DNA of 64,000 nucleotides from Nitrospirillum sp034653275 (GTDB taxonomy: Bacteria > Pseudomonadota > Alphaproteobacteria > Azospirillales > Azospirillaceae), in assembly GCF_034653275.1 (NCBI RefSeq), contig NZ_JAYEES010000002.1:496001-560000 (forward strand). The letters run 5' to 3'. The notes under the pieces were generated by a model. It saw nothing but the letters and a program-made list of their open reading frames with translations. It made no database searches and was not told the origin of the DNA. Below are positions 19,604-28,800 of the stretch, piece by piece (position 1 is the stretch's first letter; every line of letters begins with the position of its first letter). Position numbers and translations under genes: made by a program.

Positions 19604-20767
19604 ATGGACATGAAGGAACTTGAGCAGCAGGTCCGCCCCATGCTGATCGCGGGGCGGGGTGTCGAGGTCGAGGCGATGCTCCGGCCCCTGCTGGCCAGCG
19701 GCACGGGCCCGGTGACGCTGTGGGCCCTGCTGGCCCAGGCCCTGCGCGTGCAGGGCCGGGTGCTTGAGGCCAAGCCCATCCAGGAGATGCTGGTGGATGC
19801 CCTGCCCGGGCACCTGTCCACCCGCTTCGATCTGGCGGAAACCCTGCTGCTGCTGGGGGAGTTCGACCGTGGGTGGCGCGAATACGCCTACCGCTACAGC
19901 CTGGCGCACACCACGCGCATCGAGCGCAAGGTGCAGCGCCCACGCTGGGATGGCCGCCCCATCCCGGGCAAGACCCTGCTGATCCATGATGAGCAAGGCT
20001 ATGGCGACACATTCCAGTTCATGCGCATGGTCGCCTGGGCCAAGGAGAAGAGCCAGGCCAACGTCATCCTGGAAATCAATCATGAGACGGCCAGCCTGGC
20101 GCGCCGCATGAAGGGTTTCGACGCCCTGACCCTGCGTGGGGAACTGCCGCCCCATTTCGACGTGCACGCCGAAATGATGAGCCTGCCCATGATCATGGGC
20201 CTGCAGCTCAGCCAGCTGCCGGGCGAACCCATGCCCTATCTGTCGGCCTTGCCCGACCGGCGGGAGCATTGGCGCAAGCGGCTGGAATCCTACAAGGGCC
20301 TGAAGGTCGCCTTCCTCTGGGCCGGCCGTCCTACCCACTTCAACGACGCCAACCGGTCCATGGGGCTGGAGATGCTGGCGCCGCTGGCGCAGGACGGCGT
20401 CACCCTCTTCTCCGTGCAGAAGGGCCCGAAGGAGGAGCAGGCGCTGAACCCGCCGGCCGCCATGGCCAAGCACGTCGTCAGCCTCAGCCCGGAAATCCGC
20501 GATTTCGAGGATACGGCCGCCATCCTGATGGAGGTCGACTTGCTGATCTCCATCGACAGCTCACCGGTGCACCTGGCCGGCGCGCTGGGCCGGCCGGCCT
20601 GGGTCATGATCCCCCTGCTGCCGGATTGGCGCTGGCTGCAGAACCGCGACGACACGCCGTGGTATCCGTCCGTCCGCCTGTTCCGCCAGACGGAATGGGG
20701 GCAGTGGGGCCCGGTGGTCGACCGCGTGGCCAAGGCGTTGGCGGAGTTCAAGGCCAAGAAGGGCTGA
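19604..20767 (+). CDS. TPR-containing GT9-like glycosyltransferase
   Basis: A 387-residue protein with a short TPR-like N-terminus (residues 1-110, LLASGTGPVTLWALLAQALR and RFDLAETLLLLGEFDRGW) joined to a glycosyltransferase domain. The latter has RPRWDGRPIPGKTLLIHDEQGYGD and the nucleotide-sugar motif SIDSSPVHLAGALGRPAW (about residues 311-328), then LPDWRWLQNRDDTPWYPS. This is the standard layout of TPR-GT proteins related to family 9 heptosyltransferases. The donor sugar and acceptor are unknown. It follows the TPR-sulfotransferase by 14 bases and is followed by the lipoprotein gene after 4 bases, so the three are probably one operon. Confidence 0.88.
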   Translation: MDMKELEQQVRPMLIAGRGVEVEAMLRPLLASGTGPVTLWALLAQALRVQGRVLEAKPIQEMLVDALPGHLSTRFDLAETLLLLGEFDRGWREYAYRYSLAHTTRIERKVQRPRWDGRPIPGKTLLIHDEQGYGDTFQFMRMVAWAKEKSQANVILEINHETASLARRMKGFDALTLRGELPPHFDVHAEMMSLPMIMGLQLSQLPGEPMPYLSALPDRREHWRKRLESYKGLKVAFLWAGRPTHFNDANRSMGLEMLAPLAQDGVTLFSVQKGPKEEQALNPPAAMAKHVVSLSPEIRDFEDTAAILMEVDLLISIDSSPVHLAGALGRPAWVMIPLLPDWRWLQNRDDTPWYPSVRLFRQTEWGQWGPVVDRVAKALAEFKAKKG

Positions 20768-20771
20768 CGGC

Positions 20772-21647
20772 ATGCGGGCCCGCGCCCTGATGGCACTGAT
20801 GTTGGCAGGGGGGGTGCTGGCGGGCGGCCTGGCCGCCTGTTCCGGCATCCATGGCCGGCAGGAGCGGGGGCCCACCCTGGCCCAGGGCGGCGGGTGGCGC
20901 TGGGACTACATCGCGGCGGGCAGCTTCGACCTGGCGACGGCGGTCAAGCCGAAGGCCGGGGGCGTCGGTAACGAAGTGCTGACCGTCTATATCGAGGGCG
21001 ACGGCCTGGCCTACCTGTCGGCGCGTGAGCCGTCGCAGGATCCCACACCCACCGATCCGGTGGCCCTGCGCCTGGCCATGGGCCATCCCGGCACGGGGCC
21101 CGTCGCCTATCTCGCCCGCCCCTGCCAGTACGTCATGGAAACCCGGCCGCGCGCCTGCCAGGTGGGATACTGGACCAAGGCCCGCCTGGCGCCCGAGGTG
21201 GTGGATAGCGCCGGCCTGGCGCTGGACCGGCTGAAGGCCGACGCCGGCGCGCGACGCCTGGTGCTGGTGGGCTATTCCGGCGGCGGGGGCTTGGCGGCGG
21301 TGCTGGCCGAGCGGCGCGCCGACGTGGCCGGCCTGGTCACCGTGTCCGGCAACCTGGACTTCGGCCTGTGGACCCAGATGCTGGACCTGACGCCGCTGTC
21401 GCAATCGATCGACCCCGTCATCGACGCCGCCAAGCTGGCGGGCCGGCCGCAGGTGCATTTCGTCGGCGCCGACGACAAGCTGGTGGACGTCGCCATCGCC
21501 CAGTCCTTCGTGGCCCATCAGCCCACGCCCGCGTCGGCCACCATCATCACCGTGCCCGGCCAGGACCACGGCTGCTGCTGGGCGGCATCCTGGGCCACCC
21601 TGGCCCGGCGGCCGGAGATGAAGGCCATCCCCGGCTGGCTGCCCTGA
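20772..21647 (+). CDS. Alpha/beta-hydrolase-fold lipoprotein
   Basis: A 291-residue envelope protein. The N-terminus ends in the lipobox LAAC (Cys23), predicting lipid attachment. The rest looks like an alpha/beta hydrolase: VYIEGDGLAYL for the oxyanion region, the nucleophile elbow VGYSGGGGLAAVLAE with Ser169, an acidic residue in VHFVGADDKLVDV and a late histidine in VPGQDHGCCW. A conserved double cysteine pair (RPCQYVMETRPRACQ) may form a disulfide. The substrate is unknown. The start is four bases after the glycosyltransferase stop, so it is likely cotranscribed with it. Confidence 0.82.
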   Translation: MRARALMALMLAGGVLAGGLAACSGIHGRQERGPTLAQGGGWRWDYIAAGSFDLATAVKPKAGGVGNEVLTVYIEGDGLAYLSAREPSQDPTPTDPVALRLAMGHPGTGPVAYLARPCQYVMETRPRACQVGYWTKARLAPEVVDSAGLALDRLKADAGARRLVLVGYSGGGGLAAVLAERRADVAGLVTVSGNLDFGLWTQMLDLTPLSQSIDPVIDAAKLAGRPQVHFVGADDKLVDVAIAQSFVAHQPTPASATIITVPGQDHGCCWAASWATLARRPEMKAIPGWLP

Positions 21648-21658
21648 CGCACCCCGCG

Positions 21659-23746
21659 TCAGCCCGCCGACCAATACCCCGCCACCACCGGCCGGCCGCC
21701 CAGGGCGCCGGTATGCTCTACCTCCGGCCCCAGGGGAATGCGGGTATCGGCGCGGGCGAACACCGCCATCTCGTCCAGCGCCAGGGTCAGCGTGTGGGTA
21801 CGCCCACCTTCCAGCGCCGCGCCGTCGGGGAAACGGTGCCACTGCCCGGCGGGCAGGTAGACGGTGACGGTGCCGGTGGCGTTCAGGCAGGGGGCGACCA
21901 ACAGGTCCGGACCGCAGAAGAACTGATCCTCGAAGGCCCAGGCGGCGCGGTCGTCGGGGCAGGCCAGCGCCATGGCGCGCTGCACCGGCAGGCCGGTGGC
22001 GGCGGCGGCCTCCATGGCGGCGTGCAGATAAGGGATCAGGCGATAGCGCAGCTTCAGGGCGGCCAGGGTGGCGGCCTCCGCCTCCGGCCCGTAGGACCAG
22101 GGCTCCCGCGGGCCGATGCCGTGCAGGCGCATGTGGGCGGAGAAGACGGCCGCCTGCGCCCAGCGGACATAGAGGATGGGGTCGCGCTGGTCGCGGTAGA
22201 AGCCACCCACGTCGGTGGCGTAGTAGGGCGCGCCGCTCAGGCCCCAGGACAGGCCGCCGCGAAGGTTGCCGGCCATGCCTTCCCAATCCGCCTGCGGGTC
22301 GCCACCCCATTGGGCGGGATAGCGCTGCGCCCCGATCCAGCTGGCGCGGGAAAACAGGAAGGGTCCGCTGGCGCAGTAGGCCGCCGCCGCCTCATAGACG
22401 CAGCGGTTATAAAGGTGGGCGTAGACATTATGCAGGGCGTGCCCGGTCTCGCCATTGCTGGCCAGCATGTCGGGCTCCACCTGCTCGCCGAAGTCCGCCT
22501 TGATCATGTCCACGCCGGCCTCGAACAGCGGCTTGTGGCAGTCGCGCCAGTAGGCATAGGCGTCGGGGTGCGTGAAGTCGATCAGGCCGCTGTCGGGCAG
22601 GGGGGTCAGCACGGGGCCGAAGGGTTCCAGATCCCACGTGTAGCGATAGGCCTCGCCCGTGCGCCGGTCCTTGAGCAGCCAGCCCTTGGCGGCCAGCTCA
22701 TCGAACAGCGGGTTGTTGACCGACACCAGCGGGTATTCCCAGGCGCAGATCTTGAAGTCCATGGCCTTCAGGGTCGCCAGCGTGGCGGTGGGGTCTTGGA
22801 AGCGCTTCGGATCCCATTCGAAGGCGAAGCGGGTGTCGGTGTCCTGCCAGGCGCGGCCGTCGAAGGTGATGGTGTCGCAGGGCATGCCCTTGGCGCGCAC
22901 CTCCGTCGCCACGGCGATGACCTCCTCCGGCGTGCGGTAATAGGCCTTGGACAGGATGACGCCCAGGCTCCACAGCGGCGGCACCGGCGCCCGGCCGGTC
23001 AGGCCGGTGTATTGTTCCAGCAGGGCGGCGCCGTCATCGCCGGCGAACAGGAACAGGTCCAGGTGCTCATCCTCGACCACCAGGCCGTAGGCGCGCTGCG
23101 ACCAGGGGGCGTAGCCCACGCCATGAGTCACCGGCGCCGGCGTGTGCGCCAGCAGGCCCCAGCCCTCGGGCGACCAGGCGAAGGGGGTGTTCTTGTAGGA
23201 CCATTGGCCGTTGACGCCCAGCGCGTCCTCGTTGCGGGACCGCAGCAACTGCCCGCGATGGTCCAGTTGCCCCCACTTCTCCCCCAGGCCGTAGACGGGC
23301 TCGCCGGACTTCAGGTCCAGGCTGACGAACCAGGCGCCGTCCAGCTTGGCGAAGGGCGGCAGGCGGAAACGGCGGACGAAATGCCCATCGGTGGGCGAGG
23401 ACTGAACCACCCGGCCGTCGACCCGGGTCAGGGTGAAGGACAGGGGCGCGTGGTCCAGCGTGCACGTCAGGCCCCCGGCCGTGACCACGGTGCGGTCACC
23501 CTCCGCCACCAGGGTGGGCGTCAGCGGCGCCGGTTCGGCCGCCAGCAGGCCATAACCGCCGATGGCCCGCTCCCCCGTTCGCAGGCGGGCGCCGAAGGCG
23601 TGCAGCGTCAGCCACAGGGGGCCGGCGTCGGTTTCCAGCAGGACGGTGTCGCCCGCCAGGCGGGCCTTGGCCGTCACGGTCACGGCGGGGATGCGGCCCC
23701 AATTGGGGGACGCCGCCGCGCCGACCATATCCTGCACCACGCTCAT
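21659..23746 (-). CDS. Glycoside hydrolase family 31 (alpha-xylosidase/alpha-glucosidase type)
   Basis: A 695-residue cytoplasmic glycosidase that would release alpha-linked xylose or glucose from oligosaccharides. The nucleophile motif is VDMIKADFGEQVEPD (Asp near residue 417), resembling the KTDFGE motif of YicI-type alpha-xylosidases. The acid/base aspartate is in WGGDPQADWEGM (near residue 481). The N-terminal beta-sandwich contains PVYGLGEKWGQLDHRG. No signal peptide is present. The ATG at 23746 is chosen over a GTG five codons upstream because GAGGA stands nine bases before it. It lies downstream of the AGE-family gene on the same strand with a 127-base gap, consistent with a sugar-utilisation operon. 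Confidence 0.9.
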   Translation of the reverse strand: MSVVQDMVGAAASPNWGRIPAVTVTAKARLAGDTVLLETDAGPLWLTLHAFGARLRTGERAIGGYGLLAAEPAPLTPTLVAEGDRTVVTAGGLTCTLDHAPLSFTLTRVDGRVVQSSPTDGHFVRRFRLPPFAKLDGAWFVSLDLKSGEPVYGLGEKWGQLDHRGQLLRSRNEDALGVNGQWSYKNTPFAWSPEGWGLLAHTPAPVTHGVGYAPWSQRAYGLVVEDEHLDLFLFAGDDGAALLEQYTGLTGRAPVPPLWSLGVILSKAYYRTPEEVIAVATEVRAKGMPCDTITFDGRAWQDTDTRFAFEWDPKRFQDPTATLATLKAMDFKICAWEYPLVSVNNPLFDELAAKGWLLKDRRTGEAYRYTWDLEPFGPVLTPLPDSGLIDFTHPDAYAYWRDCHKPLFEAGVDMIKADFGEQVEPDMLASNGETGHALHNVYAHLYNRCVYEAAAAYCASGPFLFSRASWIGAQRYPAQWGGDPQADWEGMAGNLRGGLSWGLSGAPYYATDVGGFYRDQRDPILYVRWAQAAVFSAHMRLHGIGPREPWSYGPEAEAATLAALKLRYRLIPYLHAAMEAAAATGLPVQRAMALACPDDRAAWAFEDQFFCGPDLLVAPCLNATGTVTVYLPAGQWHRFPDGAALEGGRTHTLTLALDEMAVFARADTRIPLGPEVEHTGALGGRPVVAGYWSAG

Positions 23747-23850
23747 GGCTCCGTTCCTCACTGCCGCCGGGTCATAGGCTTAAGCCCATACCCCAATCGG
23801 CACCGGCCCCGCCAGGGTCTCCCCGCAGGGACGGGACGCGTGAAACGGCC

Positions 23851-23866
23851 GTTCTGATGTCAGAAC
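23851..23866. promoter_or_regulatory. 16-bp palindrome between the epimerase and GH31 genes
   Basis: GTTCTGATGTCAGAAC is a perfect 7-bp inverted repeat around TG. It starts just past the stop codon of the epimerase gene and lies about 105 bases upstream of the GH31 start. This would suit an operator for an internal promoter. No T tract follows, so a terminator is less likely. The regulator is unknown. Confidence 0.35.
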
Positions 23867-23873
23867 AAGGGCT

Positions 23874-25103
23874 TCAACCCGGGTGCCCAATGGCGGCCAG
23901 CGCGTGGTCCAGTTCCTGGATGGCGCAGACGATGTGGTAGAAGCTGCTGGCGGGGGCGGCCTCCTCGACGAAGGTGCCGTCCGGGTTCAGGCGGTCGCGC
24001 CACAGGCCCTTCACCGGCGTGTCGAAGTACTTCATCAGGCCGCGCCCGCCGTTGGCGGCCATGGTCCAGTAGGTGTCGCTGCGGTCGGCGTCGTCGCGGG
24101 TGGCCAGCGCCGCCAGCACGGCGCATTTGATGCGTTCCGTCTGCGGCCACAGGCGGGCGACGGGGTCGTGGGGGGTGAGGTCGTCCAGCAGGGCGTTCAT
24201 GGCCACGCCCCGCGCCGGGTCCACGCCCGGCCCCTCGCCCACGGCGATCATGCGCCAGGCGGCGTCCGAGGCCGCCTTGTTGCCGGTCAGCGCCGCCCAG
24301 CGCAGCATCAGCCACGACCATTCGAACTGGTGCCCCGGCTCGACGATGCGGCCGGGCGTGCCGGCCTGGGGCCGCCAGTCGCCGTCGAAGAATTCCTTCA
24401 GCCCGCCCATGTCGTCGTCGATGAAGCGGCTGAGGGCCAGGCCCACGATCTCTTCCGCCAGGTCACGCCAGCCGCTGTCCCCACCCTGCTCCATCCAGGC
24501 CAGCGACGCCTCCAGCATGTGCATGTGCGGGTTGGACAGCAGGGGCAGGGTGCGGGGGTGGCTTTCCTCGAAGCCGCCCTGGGCGTGGTGCAGGGTGTCC
24601 AGCAGCCGCTGGCGCAGGGCCACGGCCATCTCCTCGGGCATGCGGCTCTCCGGCGTGGCGCTCTGCGCGGCGGCCAGGGCGAACAGGGCGAAGGCCTGGT
24701 CGTACAGCACCACGGTGTCGTCCAGGGCGGCGCCGTCCGGCGCCACCTTGGTGCGGAACAGGCCGTCGGGCCGGCGGTAGTGGTTCAGGAAGAAGGTCAG
24801 GCCATGCTCCGCCGCCTCGCGCACTGGGCCGTTCCAGCCGGACTTGGCGGCGACGGAATAGGAATACACTTGGCGGGCCTGCACCCGGGCGCGGCGCGCG
24901 TCGTTGGTCGGCTTGCCGTCCAGGCCCAGCTTCTCATGGAAGCCGCCGTTCACCCGGTCCGCCCCCACCTCCCACCACAGGGGATAGGCCCGCTCCACCA
25001 GCCAAGCCTTCAGTTGGCCACGCACGGCGGCGGCGTCGGCCACGGCGCCGGTGGGGGTGGAGTTGGGGATGGTGGAGGACAGCACAGCCGCTTGCATCAT
25101 CAT
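23874..25103 (-). CDS. N-acylglucosamine 2-epimerase/mannose isomerase family protein
   Basis: A 409-residue (alpha/alpha)6-barrel sugar isomerase of the AGE family, which interconverts aldoses or aldose/ketose pairs such as mannose and fructose. Family marks are YPLWWEVGADRVNGGFHEKL, ARVQARQVYSYSVA, NPHMHMLEASLAWME and the catalytic EPGHQFEWSWLMLRWA. Three ATGs stand in a row (25103, 25100, 25097) after GGAAGG, so any of them could start the protein; spacing favours the second or third. It heads the two-gene operon with GH31, suggesting use of an alpha-linked oligosaccharide. Confidence 0.88.
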   Translation of the reverse strand: MMMQAAVLSSTIPNSTPTGAVADAAAVRGQLKAWLVERAYPLWWEVGADRVNGGFHEKLGLDGKPTNDARRARVQARQVYSYSVAAKSGWNGPVREAAEHGLTFFLNHYRRPDGLFRTKVAPDGAALDDTVVLYDQAFALFALAAAQSATPESRMPEEMAVALRQRLLDTLHHAQGGFEESHPRTLPLLSNPHMHMLEASLAWMEQGGDSGWRDLAEEIVGLALSRFIDDDMGGLKEFFDGDWRPQAGTPGRIVEPGHQFEWSWLMLRWAALTGNKAASDAAWRMIAVGEGPGVDPARGVAMNALLDDLTPHDPVARLWPQTERIKCAVLAALATRDDADRSDTYWTMAANGGRGLMKYFDTPVKGLWRDRLNPDGTFVEEAAPASSFYHIVCAIQELDHALAAIGHPG

Positions 25104-25258
25104 TCGCCTTCCGGTCGGCTCTCGGGGAAATTTCCAAGACGATAAAAGGCGTTGCCCATGCGGGCTAGAGGCAAGGCGGTAATAATTCGGTGACTGGATG
25201 GGTTTCGTTTTTGGGAACGCCACTCGACATACGATCGCGGCGATGCCACCTTCTGGAT

Positions 25259-25441
25259 ATGAGCAAGCCGGAACCCATAACGCCTTTGAGCGACGAGGAG
25301 GCTGCCGAATTGGCGGCTTTGACCGCTGCCGTGGCGGAGGCCCGGGCGGATCATCGCGGTATCCCGCATTCTGAGGTGCGGGCATGGCTGCTGGAGATCG
25401 CCGCCGGCAATTTCGACGTGCCGCATCCCGTTCCTCGGTAA
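25259..25441 (+). CDS. ParD/RelB-like antitoxin
   Basis: A 60-residue acidic protein beginning MSKPEPITPLSDEEAAEL and containing IPHSEVRAWLLEIAAGN, the usual ending of small antitoxins paired with ParE toxins. Its N-terminal part would form the DNA-binding or dimer region and the C-terminal helix would cover the toxin. It lies five bases before the parE-like frame. The frame extends 23 codons further upstream, but that part lacks similarity to the family. The toxin is frameshifted, so this antitoxin may have no active partner. Confidence 0.7.
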   Translation: MSKPEPITPLSDEEAAELAALTAAVAEARADHRGIPHSEVRAWLLEIAAGNFDVPHPVPR

Positions 25442-25446
25442 TCAGC

Positions 25447-25733
25447 ATGACTGAGCAGGTCACGTGGCGCCCTGTGGCCTTCGCGGACCTTGCAAAGATC
25501 ATCGCCCATATTCACGCGGAAAATCCAATCGCAGCCCAGCGGGTTGGCCGCGAATTGCTGCTGGCGGCAGACAGCTTAGCGATTTTCCAAATCGTGGGAG
25601 ACACGGACGTGTGCCTGGAACGCGCGAACTGGTGACCATCCGCCCTTACATCATCGTGTACGAGGTCGATGACCGGAAAAGCGCGACAATCCTGCGGATT
25701 TGGCACAGTGCTCAGGATTGGCCGGCCTCTTAA
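25447..25733 (+). pseudogene. parE: ParE/RelE-family toxin gene, frameshifted
   Basis: The first part (MTEQVTWRPVAFADLAKI.., then AAQRVGRELLLAADSLAIF) and the last part (GRHGRVPGTRELV.., YIIVYEV, ATILRIWHSAQDWP) are consecutive pieces of a normal 95-residue ParE toxin but lie in different frames. The break is at the T run 25583-25586: four Ts are present and one more joins the pieces as SLAIFPNRGRHGRVPGTREL. The interval is 287 bases, one short of a multiple of three, as expected. Without the base, translation ends at 25635 and lacks the toxin core. Either the toxin was inactivated or the read has an error. Confidence 0.85.
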
Positions 25734-25745
25734 GACCTCCTCCCA

Positions 25746-25784
25746 AGAAAAACGGCCCGGGCTCCGTCAAGGAACCCGGGCCGC
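25746..25784 (-). terminator. Rho-independent terminator of the RND operon
   Basis: On the minus strand CGGCCCGGG-TTCC and GGAG-CCCGGGCCG form a long GC-rich stem with a short loop, followed directly by TTTTT. It lies 47 bases past the stop of the RND pump gene. Confidence 0.9.
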
Positions 25785-25830
25785 ATCGTAACCGCCGCTT
25801 CTAGGGGGGAGAGGAAGGCGGCGGGTGCGA

Positions 25831-28800
25831 TCACTCGGCGGCGTGCTGCGCCGTATGGCCGTTGAGGGCCGGCTGTTCCAGCTTCTCGTGGGTGATCAGC
25901 TTGCCGCCCGCCAGCTTGCGCAGCAGGACGTAGAACACCGGGGTCAGCCCCAGGCCGAAGAAGGTCACGCCCAGCATGCCGAAGAACACGGCGACGCCCA
26001 TGGCGTGGCGCATCTCGGCGCCAGGCCCCGTCGACATCACCAGGGGCACCACACCCATGATGAAGGCGATGGAGGTCATCAGGATGGGACGCAGACGCAG
26101 GCGGCTGGCCTCGATCGCGGCCTGGACGGGGGTCTTGCCGTGGATTTCCAGTTCACGGGCGAACTCCACGATCAGGATGGCGTTCTTGGCCGACAGGCCC
26201 ACCAGCACCATGAAGCCGATCTGGGTGAAGATGTTGTTGTCACTGCCCGTCAGCCACAGGCCGGCCAGGGCCGACATCAGGCTCATGGGCACGATCAGCA
26301 GGATGGCCAGCGGCAGGGTCAGGCTCTCGTACTGGGCGGCCAGCACCAGGAAGACCAGCAGCACGCTGATGGGGAACACCCACAGGGCGGAGTTGCCGGC
26401 CAGGATCTGCTGGTAGGTGAGGTCCGTCCATTCCAGCTTGATCCCCCGGGGCAGGACCTCATGCGCGATCCGCTCCGCGGCGGCCTGGGCCTGGTTGGTG
26501 GAATAGCCGGGGGCCGGGCCGCTGTTGATGTCGGCGGCGGTGTAGCCGTTGTAGCGCACCACCATCTCCGGCCCATAGGTCGGGCTGACGCTGACCAGCG
26601 ACGACAGCGGCACCATCATGCCCTGGGCGTTGCGGGTCTTCAGCAGGCCGATGTCGTCGGCATGGGCGCGGAACGGGGCGTCCGCCTGCACCCGCACCTG
26701 GTAGACGCGGCCGAAGCTGTTGAAGTCGTTGACGTACAGCGAACCCAGGTAAATCTGCATGGTGTCGAAGACGTCGTTGACCGACACGCCCAGCTGCTTG
26801 GCCTTCACCCGGTCCAGATCCACGTTCAGCTGCGGAACGTTGATCTGGTAGCTGGAGAACGTCGGCCCCAGCTCCGGCGTCTTCATGGCCTTGGCGATGA
26901 AGTCGTTGGACGCCTTGGCCATGGCCTCGTACCCCAGGGCGCCGGTATCCTCAAGCTGCAGCTTGAAACCGCCCAGGGTGCCCAGGCCCATGACGGGCGG
27001 GGGCGGGAAGACGGCGATGTAGGCGTCCTTGATGCCCGCGTATTCCTTGCGCAGGTTGGCGGCGATCTCGGCGGCCGAGATATGGCCGGGACGATCGTCG
27101 TAATGTTCCAGCGGGACGAAGACGATGCCGGCGCTGGAGCTGTTGGTGAAGCCGTTGACCGACAGGCCGGGGAACGAGACAGCATGGGTCACGCCCGGCT
27201 GTTTCATCGCGATCTCCGACATCTTGCGGATGACCTCCTCCGTGCGGTCCAGCGAGGCGCCGTTGGGCAGCTGGGCGAAGGTCACCAGGTATTCCTTGTC
27301 CTGGGCGGGCACGAAGCCGCCGGGCACGGTGTTACCCAGGAAGACGGTGGCACCCAGCAGGGCGACATAAATGCCGACCATGATGCCCTTGTGCCGGATG
27401 ACGCCGCCCACGCTGTTGCCATAGGCCTGGGACCCGCGGTGGAACACCTTGTTGAAGCCCCGGAAGAAGGGGCCCAGCACGGTGTTCATGCCGCGCGTCA
27501 GCCAATCCTGGCCGTCATGGTGCCCCTTCAGCAGCAGGGCCGCCAGGGCGGGGGACATGGTCAGCGAGTTGAAGGCGGAGATGACGGTGGAGATCGCGAT
27601 GGTCATCGCGAACTGCTTGTAGAACTGTCCGGTCAGGCCGCTCATGGCCGCCAGCGGCACGAACACGGCCACCAGGGTCAGGGCGATGGCGATGATGGGG
27701 CCGCTGACCTCACGCATGGCCTGGTAGGTCGCTTCCTTGGGCGACAACCCGGCCTCGATGTTGCGCTCGACGTTTTCCACCACGACGATGGCGTCGTCGA
27801 CCACGATGCCGATGGCCAGCACCATGCCGAACAGCGACAGCGCGTTGATGGAATAGCCGAAGGCCAACAACAGGGCGAAGGTGCCGACGATGGAGACGGG
27901 CACCGCCAGCAGCGGGATGATGGATGCCCGCCAGGTCTGCAGGAAGACGATGACCACGATCACCACCAGGGTGATGGCTTCCAGCAGGGTGTGGATCACC
28001 GCGTTGATGCTGGCGCGGACGAACTGCGTCGGATCATAGACGATGCGGTATTCCACACCCGGCGGCATGTCGGACGCCAGTTCCGCCATGGTCTTGCGGA
28101 CCTCGTCGGAAATGGCCAGCGAATTGGCGCCGGGCGACTGGTTGATGGCCATGGCCACGGCCGGCTTGTTGTCCAACAGGGCGCGCAGGCCATATTCCGA
28201 CGCAGCCAGCTCAATGCGGGCCACGTCGCGCAGGTAGGTGACGCCACCGTCGGCCGTGGTCTGCAGGATGATGTCGCCGAACTCCGCTTCCGTCTTCAGA
28301 CGGCCGCGGGCGTTCACCGACAGCTGCAGGGGTACGCCCTTCACCGACGGGGACGAGCCAATCACGCCCGCCGCCACCTGGACGTTCTGGTCGCGGATGG
28401 CGTTGACCACGTCCTCGGCGGTCAGGTTGCGCTGGGCCACCTTCTGCGGGTCCAGCCAGACGCGCATGGAATAGTCGCCCGAGCCCCAGACCTGCACCTG
28501 GCCCACGCCCTGGATGCGTTCCAGCCGGTCCTTCACGTTCAGGACGGCATAGTTGCGCAGATAGGTCATGTCATAACGGTCGTTGGGCGAGATCAGGTGC
28601 ACCACCATGGTCAGGGTGGGGGAGCTCTTGATCGTCGTGACACCCAGGCGCTGCACGTCCTCCGGCAGGCGAGGCAGCGCCTGCGAGACGCGGTTCTGCA
28701 CCATCTGCTGGGCCAGGTCGGGGTTGGTGCCCAGCTTGAAGGTGACCGTCACCGCCAGGTTGCCGTCGCTGTTGGCCTGCGACTGCATGTACAGCATGTT

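Noticed and set aside
20748..23857. Long opposite-strand frames over the lipoprotein and GH31 genes
   Set aside because: Low-complexity Arg/Gly/Pro products, no ribosome sites; the true genes carry catalytic motifs.
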